64,000 nucleotides of DNA from Neobacillus terrae (GTDB lineage Bacteria; Bacillota; Bacilli; Bacillales; Cytobacillaceae). This document shows, one piece after another, positions 8,833 to 18,039 of this stretch. The first letter of the stretch is position 1. Every line of letters begins with the position of its first letter. Below the pieces are notes generated by a model. The model had not been told where the DNA came from. It was given only the letters and a program-made list of their open reading frames with translations, and made no database searches. The stretch spans positions 1-64,000 of the forward strand of contig NZ_JAAOEO010000016.1 in the NCBI RefSeq assembly GCF_011393025.1. Reading direction: 5' to 3'. Position numbers and translations under genes: made by a program.

Positions 8833-8895
8833 ATGGAATTAGGATTAGTGGATTATCTTGTTGTAGTGCTGATTTTAGTAGCATGGCTTCAGTAA
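8833..8895 (+). CDS. 20-residue hydrophobic membrane peptide
   Basis: The frame ATG 8833 to TAA 8895 encodes MELGLVDYLVVVLILVAWLQ, essentially one transmembrane helix. It sits 6-8 nt after a very strong AAAGGGGGG ribosome binding site, which is the main reason to believe it is translated. A promoter-like CATACTAT lies at 8772-8779. I do not recognise it; it could be a small sporulation or regulatory membrane peptide, or a type I toxin-like peptide. Confidence 0.5.
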   Translation: MELGLVDYLVVVLILVAWLQ

Positions 8896-9186
8896 GTCTT
8901 TTAAGCCCTGGAAGTGACACTACCGAAAATGCACTTAAAGTTTCAGCTTGTACAATTTTGGGCTGTTAATCCAATGAAAATAGGTTGACTTTTAACATGT
9001 TGCAATACATTTTCACAGGGAGCCTTGGAAGATTTTCTTTTCCAGGGCTTTCTTCTTGCGGAAAAATAAGCCCATTCTTCCTTTAGGTCTTATTAGCGGC
9101 TCAAAAGTCACTGGGTTTTCATACAATATAAGGACAACTAGTAAGCAATACTTTATGAAAATTTCAGAATGGAGATTGATATTATT

Positions 9187-9405
9187 ATGCAGGAATCAGA
9201 AATGCCAAAAAAAAATGACGAGGAATCTGCACCTAATTTAGATTTTACTCAGCTGGCAGATTTACTAAAAATGAATTTACTTAATCTACAGGATGGAGGG
9301 AAATCAACAGGACTGAAGACAAAAGTAAATGCGGAGCCGCTCAAAAATATGGCTTCTAAAATTGCTTCAAAATCAGCCAGCACTGGATATGGGCTCCATC
9401 TTTAA
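9187..9405 (+). pseudogene. Hypothetical protein, N-terminal part (probable frameshift)
   Basis: 72 residues from ATG 9187, preceded by GGAG at 9171. It reads MQESEMPKKNDEES... and contains an amphipathic DFTQLADLLKMNLLNL segment. It ends at TAA 9405. The +1 frame continues as a plausible protein from 9389 to 9577. The amphipathic, Lys/Glu-rich composition continues across the junction, so the two frames probably form one gene of about 130 residues broken by a one-base indel near 9360-9400. Two overlapping genes remain possible. Family not recognised. Confidence 0.45.
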
Positions 9406-9577
9406 AAGGGCAGGAACCATTGCAGGCAACAAGGAAGTTTTAAATGCAGTTAAAGGAATGGCAGAAGGTACTTCTTCTGAACAAAAAAATTCCCGGCTGG
9501 AGAGCCTTCTGGAAGAGCTGGTAAAAGAGGTTTCCCTTTTAAGAAAGGAAATTCAAGTTATAAGGCAGATACTGTAA
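9389..9577 (+). pseudogene. Hypothetical protein, C-terminal part (probable frameshift)
   Basis: 62 residues in the frame overlapping the end of 9187-9405. ATG 9389 has no convincing ribosome binding site, which argues that it is the rest of the preceding gene. The C-terminus (SRLESLLEELVKEVSLLR and following) is a heptad-patterned coiled coil. It ends just before a bidirectional terminator. Confidence 0.45.
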
Positions 9578-9580
9578 ATT

Positions 9581-9620
9581 AAAAAAAGGATCTATTCATA
9601 GCAGAATAGATCCTTTTTTT
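9581..9620. terminator. Bidirectional terminator
   Basis: Perfect GGATCTATTC / GAATAGATCC stem (9588-9597 and 9603-9612) flanked by seven A and seven T residues, serving both the hypothetical gene (+) and ppc (-). Confidence 0.9.
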
Positions 9621-9664
9621 ATAACTGTTTATTAACGAATCAAGTCCGCGGCTTTCCTCTTGTA

Positions 9665-12427
9665 TCAGCCAGTATTCCTAAGTCCTGCAGCAATTCCGCT
9701 GATTGTTAAGAGAACCTGGGTCATGAGTTCATCATCGATTTCTTCTGTGTTCCTCAGTTCCTTAATCAGTTCAACCTGTATATGATTCAGAGGGTCTACG
9801 TAAGGATTGCGTCGATGGACTGAATCCTGAATATTCGGCGTGTGGTCAAGCAGCTCTTCAACCTGTGATATTTGCAGGAGAATGGACTTGGTTTTGTTGT
9901 ATTCTTCCACAATATTATTGAAAATACGGTCGGCTATTTCTTTATCCTCTACAAGGGCACAATATTCGCTTGCCGTTGTAAGGTCTGCTTTCATTAAAGC
10001 CATTTGCAGGTTATCCACTGTTGAGCGGAAGAATGGCCATTCTTTGTACATTTCCTGCAGTAAAACCAGATTTTCTTGATTCTTTGCAGCAAAGTTTTCA
10101 AGGCCAGTTCCCGCTGCATACCAGGCAGGGAAAAGCTGGCGGCTCTGCGTCCAGGCAAATACCCATGGAATAGCTCTCAGGTTCTCAAATTGAGCGCTGT
10201 TCTTCCTGCTCATTGGGCGAGAGCCAATATTTAATTCCGCTAATTCCTTTAGTGGTGTTGCTTGATTAAAGTAAACCAAAAAGTCAGGATCAGCGAACAC
10301 GAGGGATTGATATTTTACAAGTGAGACTTCAGAGATTTCCTCCATTGCCTCCTCCCATCTGATATCCCGGATATGCCCCTGCTCTGATTCCTTAGATACC
10401 TTAGCTGCTGCGAGAATCAATGTTGATGTTGCCTGTTCGAGACTTCGGTATGCAATATCTTCAAGCAAATATCTTGATGATAAAACCTCTCCCTGCTCGG
10501 TAATTTTGACTCCATCACCCAGGGTTTCTGCCGGCTGAGACAAAAGGCTTCGGTGCAGTGTACCGCCGCCCCTTCCAAGGGAACCGCCTCGGCCGTGGAA
10601 AAACTTCAGGCTGATGTTATATTTTTTAGCCATTTCATGAATTTCAAGCTGAGCTTTATATAGCTTCCAGTTAGCTGTTAAAGTTCCTCCGTCCTTACTT
10701 CCATCGGAATACCCCAGCATGATTTCCTGATGGTCGCCCAGTGTTTTCAGGTGGTTTCGGTATACTGGCAGATTAAACAGCGTCTCCATTATTTTTGGAC
10801 CTGCTTTTAAGTCATCAATGGTTTCAAGCAAAGGGGCTACATTCAGATCGTTCTCAATCGAACCGTCCGCATGAAGACGATAAATCCCTGCCTCTTTTGC
10901 CATAAGCAAAACCTCAAGCAAATCGCTGGCCGACTGTGTCATGCTGACAAGGTAAACGGTAATTGATCTTTTTCCGAACTCAGTATGAGCTCTTTTGATA
11001 AGCTGGAAAACTTCAATCATTTGCTGTGTTTCCGGAGAATAGTCTTCATTCATTAATAGAAGCGGTCTCGGATCATTCAGCAGGCCGTCGAGCAGGCTTA
11101 CTTTTTCACTTTCACTTAATTCTTCATATTTGTCTGTAATCCGAACTTTACGAAGGATTTCGGAAACAGCTGCCTGATGCTCACCGCTATGGTTGCGGAT
11201 ATCAAGTGTGGCAAGATGGAATCCGAACAATTCTACCTGGCGGATCAGCTTGTTCAGCATTTTGAGTTCATGATTTACAGGATGATGCTGGCGAATACTT
11301 TTTTGAATCATAAGTAAATCCTCAAGCATTTCTTCGGCTTTTTGGTATCCAATTTCCGAATTACCAACATTGCGAAGACGTTCAATCATTACAGCAAACT
11401 TGCGTCGGTAGACTTCAGATTCGATTGTCCAGCGTTTATCTTCAGTTAAGTACTTCTGCTCGTCTTTTTCAAGAGCTTCAATAAAAGCAGCTGGCACAGA
11501 TACTCGGAGGTGCGAGTGACTGAAACGCTTCATTAATTCAGTTAAAACTTCCTTGTACTTTTTTAAAACAAGCCTTCGCTGCCTATTTAAGGTTTCCCAT
11601 GTTACAGCTGGAGTGACATTTGGATTACCATCCCTGTCGCCTCCGATCCATGATCCAAAACGAAGAAACTCGGGAACCTTCCACTTATTGGTGTTGTAAT
11701 GCATGTTCAGACTCTCTTCTACCTCCTGGTGGATTTCAGGGAGTACTTCAAACAGCGTCTGGTCAAAATAGTAGAGGCCATTACGGACCTCATCGATGAC
11801 TGAAGGTTTGTTATGTCTTAATTCGTCAGTTTGCCAGAGAGCAGTTACCTCGTTAAACAGGCTATCTTCTAATTTTGTTCTTTCTTTTTTTGAGAGAATT
11901 GGAGAATCCAGCTGTTTCAGGATATTAGCAATCCTTTTTTGGATCTCAAGAATGGAACGTTTTGTTGCCTCGGTTGGATGGGCTGTAATGATAAGTTCCA
12001 AAGATAAACTGTTGATTACCTTTTCAATTATTTCACTCGTAATTTCATTTTCTTTTAAGGACAAAATCGCACTTTCAATCGATCCAGGCTGGGCATTTAC
12101 TTCCGATTGAAGCTGATATTCCCTGCGCCTGCGGATTCGATGATTTTGTTCTGCCACATTAATTAAATGGAAATAAGCGGAGAAAGCACGGATAACCTGC
12201 TGACGCATTGGCGGAGTCAGCATGGCAATTTCCTGCTTTAATTCGTCATACGTTTCCTGGTGTTTTTGCGTGCGGAGTATCTTGCATAATGCTCTTATTT
12301 TTTCAACTTTATCAAGAAGCTCCTCGCCGCCATGATAGATTAGGATTTCGCCCAGTATATTACCAAGCATTTTTACATCCCTGCGCAGCGGCAGGCTGCT
12401 GTCATTTGTTTTTAAACCAGTCGGCAT
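9665..12427 (-). CDS. ppc: Phosphoenolpyruvate carboxylase
   Basis: 920 residues, full length. It carboxylates PEP with bicarbonate to oxaloacetate, an anaplerotic step. Both signature regions are present: ITAHPTEATKRS with catalytic His150, and FHGRGGSLGRGGG in the C-terminal half; GYSDGSKDGG is also diagnostic. ATG 12427 lies 8 nt after GGGAGGATGAG. The gene is monocistronic. B. subtilis itself lacks ppc and uses pyruvate carboxylase, so this gene helps place the organism among other Bacillaceae. Confidence 0.97.
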   Translation of the reverse strand: MPTGLKTNDSSLPLRRDVKMLGNILGEILIYHGGEELLDKVEKIRALCKILRTQKHQETYDELKQEIAMLTPPMRQQVIRAFSAYFHLINVAEQNHRIRRRREYQLQSEVNAQPGSIESAILSLKENEITSEIIEKVINSLSLELIITAHPTEATKRSILEIQKRIANILKQLDSPILSKKERTKLEDSLFNEVTALWQTDELRHNKPSVIDEVRNGLYYFDQTLFEVLPEIHQEVEESLNMHYNTNKWKVPEFLRFGSWIGGDRDGNPNVTPAVTWETLNRQRRLVLKKYKEVLTELMKRFSHSHLRVSVPAAFIEALEKDEQKYLTEDKRWTIESEVYRRKFAVMIERLRNVGNSEIGYQKAEEMLEDLLMIQKSIRQHHPVNHELKMLNKLIRQVELFGFHLATLDIRNHSGEHQAAVSEILRKVRITDKYEELSESEKVSLLDGLLNDPRPLLLMNEDYSPETQQMIEVFQLIKRAHTEFGKRSITVYLVSMTQSASDLLEVLLMAKEAGIYRLHADGSIENDLNVAPLLETIDDLKAGPKIMETLFNLPVYRNHLKTLGDHQEIMLGYSDGSKDGGTLTANWKLYKAQLEIHEMAKKYNISLKFFHGRGGSLGRGGGTLHRSLLSQPAETLGDGVKITEQGEVLSSRYLLEDIAYRSLEQATSTLILAAAKVSKESEQGHIRDIRWEEAMEEISEVSLVKYQSLVFADPDFLVYFNQATPLKELAELNIGSRPMSRKNSAQFENLRAIPWVFAWTQSRQLFPAWYAAGTGLENFAAKNQENLVLLQEMYKEWPFFRSTVDNLQMALMKADLTTASEYCALVEDKEIADRIFNNIVEEYNKTKSILLQISQVEELLDHTPNIQDSVHRRNPYVDPLNHIQVELIKELRNTEEIDDELMTQVLLTISGIAAGLRNTG

Positions 12428-12643
12428 CTACTCATCCTCCCTAACACAGATGTTTGTGAATTTTTTAAATATTAATATAACATATGTTTTAAAAAATGTC
12501 CGATTTAAGCTTGTATGATTAAATTTTTCCGTTTATAACCGGCAAAAACTTCCTGTTTCAGTAATTACATACTATAATGAAATTCATTAGTTCAAAAATA
12601 AATTACTTTTTATACATATAAGCAAGTAAAGGGGTTTGAGTCA

Positions 12644-13483
12644 ATGAAAGATGAGTTAAAATATTTCGGCGAAAAGCTTATTCAAGATAGTAAAAGGCTG
12701 GCCATAAAACTTGAGGAACACCTAAATGACAACTACTCCCAAAGTCTCCGAAATGCCGGTATGCCTTTAAATGAATTAAGAGAGATTCGGGCAGAAATAA
12801 TTCATTGTTTAGGAGAAGCATTGAATGGTGATGAGACTGATATTTCCCAGCGTCTTGATAACTGGGGAATAAAAGCTGCAGAATTTGCCCTCCGGTATGA
12901 GGTCCCATTAAGCGGATCAATTCGTGCTGTTTCCTATTACAGGTCTGTCCTATGGGACGTTTTCACAGAGGAGTTAGAACTGCGTGACTTTGCTGCAAAA
13001 ACCATGCTTGATATTGCAAAAATTATTGATCCCATGATTGATCAGGTTTGCAATGTCATAGGTGAAGTTTACGAAAGGCATAATCACCATCTTATGAGTG
13101 CAGCGTACACAGCTTTGGATGAATTATCGGTTCCCGTTGTACCCATTTCAAAAGGAATTGCCGTAATTCCAATTGTTGGCGAAATTGACGCCCGCCGCTC
13201 CAGACTAATTATGGAGGTTTCCCTTAACGCAGGAACAGAGCTCCAATTAAATCATATTATCCTTGATGTTTCCGGTGTGCCAATCGTCGATACAATGGCT
13301 GCAGACCAACTTATGAAGATTATTAGCGCGTTAAAGCTTACCGGAGTTGAAAGTATTCTAACCGGCCTGCGTCCTGAAATCGCTCAAACAATTGTCGGAC
13401 TAGGTATTGGATTTACGGACATCCAAACACAGGCCAATATGCGTAAAGCCCTGGAGACCTTAGGATTTAAACAAGTGAAATAA
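12644..13483 (+). CDS. RsbR-like STAS domain protein (paralogue 2)
   Basis: 279 residues. A helical N-terminal domain (about 1-155) is followed by a C-terminal STAS domain (about 163-275) that is very close to RsbRA (VPIVDTMAAD, LTGLRPEIAQTIVGLGI). Thr217 matches T205 of B. subtilis RsbRA; the T171 position is Ala183. This is the most RsbRA-like of the three paralogues here. ATG 12644 follows AAAGGGG. It stands alone, without rsbS or rsbT. Inferred role: stressosome sensor subunit feeding sigma-B. Confidence 0.85.
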   Translation: MKDELKYFGEKLIQDSKRLAIKLEEHLNDNYSQSLRNAGMPLNELREIRAEIIHCLGEALNGDETDISQRLDNWGIKAAEFALRYEVPLSGSIRAVSYYRSVLWDVFTEELELRDFAAKTMLDIAKIIDPMIDQVCNVIGEVYERHNHHLMSAAYTALDELSVPVVPISKGIAVIPIVGEIDARRSRLIMEVSLNAGTELQLNHIILDVSGVPIVDTMAADQLMKIISALKLTGVESILTGLRPEIAQTIVGLGIGFTDIQTQANMRKALETLGFKQVK

Positions 13484-13584
13484 AATGGCAGCTGTTTCGG
13501 TGTGACCGGTCTTTGGAGGATTTCCCCCCCCTTTGCTCACCCGCGCCATCATTGTCACTGGAAGGCTTGTCTGCTTTTGAAAGT

Positions 13585-13735
13585 GTGCATTTACAACTGA
13601 ACTTGGGCACAATTGCAGGGACTCTGGCATTCAATTTCTGGATTCGTGCATTTAAGTTGGAAAATCGTGCATTCTTCTGAAAAAATTGTGCATTCCTCAG
13701 CCAAAATCGTGCATAAGCCTTTCAAAGCCGTGCAT
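13585..13735. repeat. 20-21-bp GTGCAT repeat array
   Basis: Eight units with the core GTGCAT start at 13585, 13605 (GGGCAC), 13625 (TGGCAT), 13646, 13667, 13688, 13709 and 13730. The last five are exactly 21 bp apart and share an AAAATCGTGCATTC-like sequence. The array fills the gap between the rsbR-like gene and argF. It is the same family as the array at 80-185, in the opposite orientation. Confidence 0.8.
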
Positions 13736-13823
13736 TTCTTTTTTAAAAGCCTTTTAACTTTGTTTAAAAATGCCTGTTTCCCGACTCTTCGGGCTGTAAT
13801 TTTTCTGAATTTGATCAAAACAA

Positions 13824-13853
13824 CAGGGACTGCGCACCAGCAGTCCCATTTTT
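13824..13853. terminator. Terminator between the rsbR-like gene and argF
   Basis: GGGACTGC / GCAGTCCC stem (13826-13833 and 13840-13847) with ATTTTTT on the plus side and TGTTGTTTT on the minus side. It abuts the argF stop codon. Confidence 0.8.
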
Positions 13854-14818
13854 TATCCCATTAACAGTTTCATGATTGCCTTTTGTGCATGCAGCCGGTT
13901 TTCAGCTTCGTCGAAAACAACAGAATGCTTGCCGTCAAGGATTTCAGCTGTCACTTCTTCCCCACGGTGTGCCGGCAGACAATGAAGGAACAAATAGTCC
14001 TTTTTCGCATAGCTGCAGAGCTTTTCATTCACCTGGTATGGGGTAAAGATTTTCATTCTCTCCTGCTGTTCTTCTTCCTGGCCCATGCTTGCCCAAACAT
14101 CTGTGATGATCACATCGGCATCACTTGCTGCTTCAGCAGGGTCATTGGTCAGAATAACTTCTCCGCCTGTTTTTGCCGCTTCCTTTTTCGCACGCTGGAC
14201 AATCATTTCATTCGCTGCGTAGCCTTCCGGGCTCGCAACAGCAATTTTCATGCCAACCTTTACAGCACCTTCGATCAAGGAGTGTGCCATGTTATTTCCG
14301 TCACCTACATAGCAAACCTTCAGTCCTTCCAGCTTTCCTTTGTGTTCAAGAATGGTCAGCAGGTCGGCCATTACCTGTGTGGGATGATGGTCATCAGTCA
14401 ATCCGTTAATAATCGGAACATCCGCATGATTCGCCAGCTCTTCAATTTTTGAATGTTCAAATGTCCGGATCATAATGCCATCTACATATCGGGAAAGAAC
14501 CTTTGCGGTATCTCCTACTGTTTCACCACGTCCCAATTGGATGTCGCGGGAGCTTAGAAAAATAGCGTGGCCTCCAAGCTGCAGCATTCCCACTTCAAAG
14601 GAGACACGGGTTCTGGTTGAGGATTTTTCAAATATCATCCCCAACACTTTTCCCTGCAGGAAGGAGTGCTGCTTTCCTGCCTTCTGCATCTGTTTTAATT
14701 CTTTTGCCTCATCAAGCATATAGAGAATTTCTTCCGTAGAAAAATCATTTAGTGTTAAGAAGTTTTTATTTTTAAATTTAGGCACTTTCTCGTTTTGCAT
14801 TTTTAAAGTGTAAGTCAT
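13853..14818 (-). CDS. argF: Ornithine carbamoyltransferase
   Basis: 321 residues. It transfers the carbamoyl group from carbamoyl phosphate to ornithine to give citrulline. Carbamoyl-phosphate loop S67-T-R-T-R71, the HPTQVMADL motif and the ornithine-binding HCLPAHRGEE motif are all present. ATG 14818 is preceded by AAAGGGG and AGGAG. It is the last gene of the arg operon, 14 bp after carB, and receives carbamoyl phosphate made by CarAB. Confidence 0.97.
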   Translation of the reverse strand: MTYTLKMQNEKVPKFKNKNFLTLNDFSTEEILYMLDEAKELKQMQKAGKQHSFLQGKVLGMIFEKSSTRTRVSFEVGMLQLGGHAIFLSSRDIQLGRGETVGDTAKVLSRYVDGIMIRTFEHSKIEELANHADVPIINGLTDDHHPTQVMADLLTILEHKGKLEGLKVCYVGDGNNMAHSLIEGAVKVGMKIAVASPEGYAANEMIVQRAKKEAAKTGGEVILTNDPAEAASDADVIITDVWASMGQEEEQQERMKIFTPYQVNEKLCSYAKKDYLFLHCLPAHRGEEVTAEILDGKHSVVFDEAENRLHAQKAIMKLLMG

Positions 14819-14832
14819 TCTCCTGCCCCTTT

Positions 14833-17800
14833 CTATACGAGCGATTGATTCATTTTTAGATATTCATTGATTTCCAGACATTCTGCTTCCAGCGCCTCTG
14901 GGCATCGGATAAAGCTTTGGAAGGTTTCAAGATTTGTAAAGCATGCAACCTGATACCTAGTTGCCATGGACCTCATCTGGAAGCCGAGAGTCTGGCTGTT
15001 TCGTCCTTGGGTCGGAATGTTAAGAACTGCCGAAATCTCTTTATCTTTTAAGAGTTGTTCTGTTTCTGCCAGGCTGGAAACTTCTCCAGCGTGAACACCA
15101 TGGCTTTTTAAAAATTGTGCCGTTTTCGGAGTTGCCATCAGCTGTTTTCCCTGTTCAGCTAATTCCTTGATTAATGGAAGTGCCTCGGTTTTGGCTCTAT
15201 CGGTAATGGAACATAAAATTGCTCCTGATTGACCTGATTTCTTTGCCCCTTTTTTATATGCTTCGTCAAAGGTCATTCCAATTCCGATTAATTCACCGGT
15301 CGACTTCATTTCTGGTCCGAGGATATGGTCGACATCCTTTAGTTTTTTATCTGAAAAAACTGGCTGCTTTACGACTGTATAGGAAGGCTCATTTAAAAGT
15401 CCGAGTCGGTGTGTGATTTCTCCAAGCTTTTCGCCCAACTGGCAGCGGACCGCCCATTCAATCATTGGGATTCCGGTTACTTTGCTCATGATCGGCGTCG
15501 TTCTGGAGGCTCTTGGATTGACCTCTAATACATAAACGGTGTCGTTAAAAATGACAAATTGAATATTCATCAGGCCAACTACTGGAAGGCCGCAGGCAAT
15601 TCGTCCCGAATATTCAACCAGCGTTTTCTTTATTTCTTCACTAAGGGTTAAAGGAGGAAATACAGCAATGCTATCACCGGAATGGACTCCAGCTTTTTCA
15701 ATATGCTCCATGATTCCCGGAATAACAATATCTTTCCCGTCACTGATAACATCGACTTCACATTCAAGCCCAGGATAGTAGCGGTCCATCAACAGCGGCC
15801 AAATTCCTTCGTCTGCCTGCTGTAAAAAAATCTTTTTATAATTAGCTAAGTCATCATCATTATTTAAAATAAACATTGACTGTCCGCCGATTACGTATGA
15901 AGGGCGTACAAGTAAAGGATAACCGAGCCGAGCAGCGGCACTATCGATCACCGCAGCGGTTTCGACTATTTCCCCTTCAATATGAGGGATATCTAGATCG
16001 TTTAAGAGCTGATAAAACTGTTCCCTGTCTTCTGCAGCATCGATGCAGTCCATGCTTGTTCCCAGGATTGTCAGTCCTTCTTCATGGAGGGCTTGAGCGA
16101 CATTTATTGCCGTCTGGCCACCAAATTGAATCAGCACCTCTTTAATTTGCTCTCGCTTGATAACCTGGAGGATATCTTCTGCAGCAAGCGGTTCAAAATA
16201 TAATCGGTCCGCAACCGTATAATCAGTACTTACTGTTTCTGGGTTGTTATTGATAACAATTGCCTCATAGCCTTTCTTTTTAAGGGCAAGCGCGGCATGG
16301 ACGGAACAGTAGTCAAACTCAATTCCCTGGCCGATGCGGATGGGTCCGGAACCAATTACAAGAACCTTTGGTTTGCTAGAATCCAGTTCCAGTTCATCTT
16401 CACCATGATAAGTAGAATAATAGTAAGGCGTGATTGCCTCAAACTCAGCGGCACAAGTATCGACCTGCTTATAAACCGGCTGGAAACCGAGGCTCTCCCA
16501 GTGATCGCGCACCTCTTTTTCCTTCTTATTAAAAATGCTAGCAAAAAATTTATCGCTAATTTGGTTTTTCTTTGCCCAAATTGCCACATCCTGAGGAATC
16601 TCTTCCAGTGTTTTATAGGATCGAAGCTCTTTTTCAAAATCTGTCAGTTTTTTAATTTTAGCGAGAAACCACATATCAATGGCAGTGATCTTTTGAATAG
16701 TCTCGATATCCGTTCCTCTATAAAACAACTCGGCGATTTGGTAAAGCCGTTCGTCCGTGGCGGTTTTAATCGATTCAGCCAATTCTTCATATGCCGTTTC
16801 GCCAAAACGGTTGCCTGTCAGGCTGAAGAAGGATGTGTTTAAAGAACGGATTGCCTTATTTAAGGCTCCTTCAAAGGTACGGTCAATAGCCATCGCTTCA
16901 CCTGTTGCCTTCATCTGAGTTCCAAGCGTCCTGTCTGCTTCAGGGAATTTATCAAATGGAAACCTTGGAAGTTTGACAACAATATAGTCAATTGCCGGTT
17001 CAAAGGAAGCAAATGTATTTCCTGTTATAGGGTTCACAATCTCATCAAGATGAAAGCCAATGGCACATTTTGCAGCAATCCTTGCAATTGGATAACCTGT
17101 CGCTTTCGAGGCGAGTGCCGATGAACGGCTCACCCTTGGATTTACTTCAATAATGCAGTACTGATTGGATTCAGGATTGAGCGCGAACTGAATATTACAG
17201 CCGCCGATGACACCAAGTGCGCGAATAATTTTTAAAGAGGAATCCCTTAGCATCTGGTATTGAGTGTCAGATAATGTTTGAGATGGTGCCACAACAATGG
17301 AATCGCCGGTATGAACACCAACCGGATCAAGATTCTCCATATTGCAAACAATAATACATGTATCGTTTGCATCTCTCATTACCTCGTACTCTACTTCCTT
17401 CCAGCCTTTGATACTTCTCTCCAGCAAAACCTGGCCAATAGGGCTTAAGGATAAACCCTTTTTCAAAAGAGGAACTAGTTCTTCCTCGCTATTGGCAAAT
17501 CCTCCGCCTTCACCACCGAGCGTAAAAGCAGGACGGCTGATTAGCGGGAAGCCTGTTTCCCTGGCAAAATCTAAACCTTCCTCAACCGTACTGATAGATA
17601 GGGAATCAGGAATTGGCTCATTTAATTCAATCATCAATTGTTTAAAAAGCTCCCGGTCTTCCCCTTTTTGAATCGAAGCAACAGATGTGCCAAGAATTTT
17701 AACTCCGTACTTTTCTAAAATCCCTGCCTGGTAAAGCTGGACTGTTAAGTTTAATCCTGTCTGTCCTCCCAGGGTTCCAATTAATCCATCTGGCATTTCT

Positions 17801-18039
17801 TTTTTTATAACCGCCTCTATGCTTTCAACAGTCAAAGGCTCCATATACACTTTGTCAGCTACTGCAGAATCGGTCATGATCGTAGCGGGATTATTATTTA
17901 CCAGAACTACCTCAAGGCCTTCCTCCTTGAGGGCAAGGCATGCCTGCGTTCCTGCATAGTCAAACTCAGCGGCCTGGCCAATAACAATAGGACCTGCACC
18001 TATTACTAACACTTTCTTAATTTCTTTCAATCTAGGCAT
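14833..18039 (-). CDS. carB: Carbamoyl-phosphate synthase large subunit (arginine-specific)
   Basis: 1068 residues from ATG 18039 (MPRLKEIKKVLVIGAGP...), which overlaps the carA stop as ATGCCTAG; longer upstream frames run inside carA. Two homologous ATP-grasp halves are visible, each opening with a VLVIG.GPI.IGQ.EFDY motif, followed by a C-terminal MGS-like domain (about 930-1068). It makes carbamoyl phosphate from ammonia, bicarbonate and 2 ATP. Its place inside the arginine operon, not a pyr operon, marks it as the arginine-regulated enzyme. Confidence 0.96.
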   Translation of the reverse strand: MPRLKEIKKVLVIGAGPIVIGQAAEFDYAGTQACLALKEEGLEVVLVNNNPATIMTDSAVADKVYMEPLTVESIEAVIKKEMPDGLIGTLGGQTGLNLTVQLYQAGILEKYGVKILGTSVASIQKGEDRELFKQLMIELNEPIPDSLSISTVEEGLDFARETGFPLISRPAFTLGGEGGGFANSEEELVPLLKKGLSLSPIGQVLLERSIKGWKEVEYEVMRDANDTCIIVCNMENLDPVGVHTGDSIVVAPSQTLSDTQYQMLRDSSLKIIRALGVIGGCNIQFALNPESNQYCIIEVNPRVSRSSALASKATGYPIARIAAKCAIGFHLDEIVNPITGNTFASFEPAIDYIVVKLPRFPFDKFPEADRTLGTQMKATGEAMAIDRTFEGALNKAIRSLNTSFFSLTGNRFGETAYEELAESIKTATDERLYQIAELFYRGTDIETIQKITAIDMWFLAKIKKLTDFEKELRSYKTLEEIPQDVAIWAKKNQISDKFFASIFNKKEKEVRDHWESLGFQPVYKQVDTCAAEFEAITPYYYSTYHGEDELELDSSKPKVLVIGSGPIRIGQGIEFDYCSVHAALALKKKGYEAIVINNNPETVSTDYTVADRLYFEPLAAEDILQVIKREQIKEVLIQFGGQTAINVAQALHEEGLTILGTSMDCIDAAEDREQFYQLLNDLDIPHIEGEIVETAAVIDSAAARLGYPLLVRPSYVIGGQSMFILNNDDDLANYKKIFLQQADEGIWPLLMDRYYPGLECEVDVISDGKDIVIPGIMEHIEKAGVHSGDSIAVFPPLTLSEEIKKTLVEYSGRIACGLPVVGLMNIQFVIFNDTVYVLEVNPRASRTTPIMSKVTGIPMIEWAVRCQLGEKLGEITHRLGLLNEPSYTVVKQPVFSDKKLKDVDHILGPEMKSTGELIGIGMTFDEAYKKGAKKSGQSGAILCSITDRAKTEALPLIKELAEQGKQLMATPKTAQFLKSHGVHAGEVSSLAETEQLLKDKEISAVLNIPTQGRNSQTLGFQMRSMATRYQVACFTNLETFQSFIRCPEALEAECLEINEYLKMNQSLV

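Noticed and set aside
13591..13864. Frames with xECTIF (minus) or KIVHSSx (plus) heptapeptide repeats
   Set aside because: Both strands show the repeat in several frames because the DNA period is 21 bp; no ribosome binding site.
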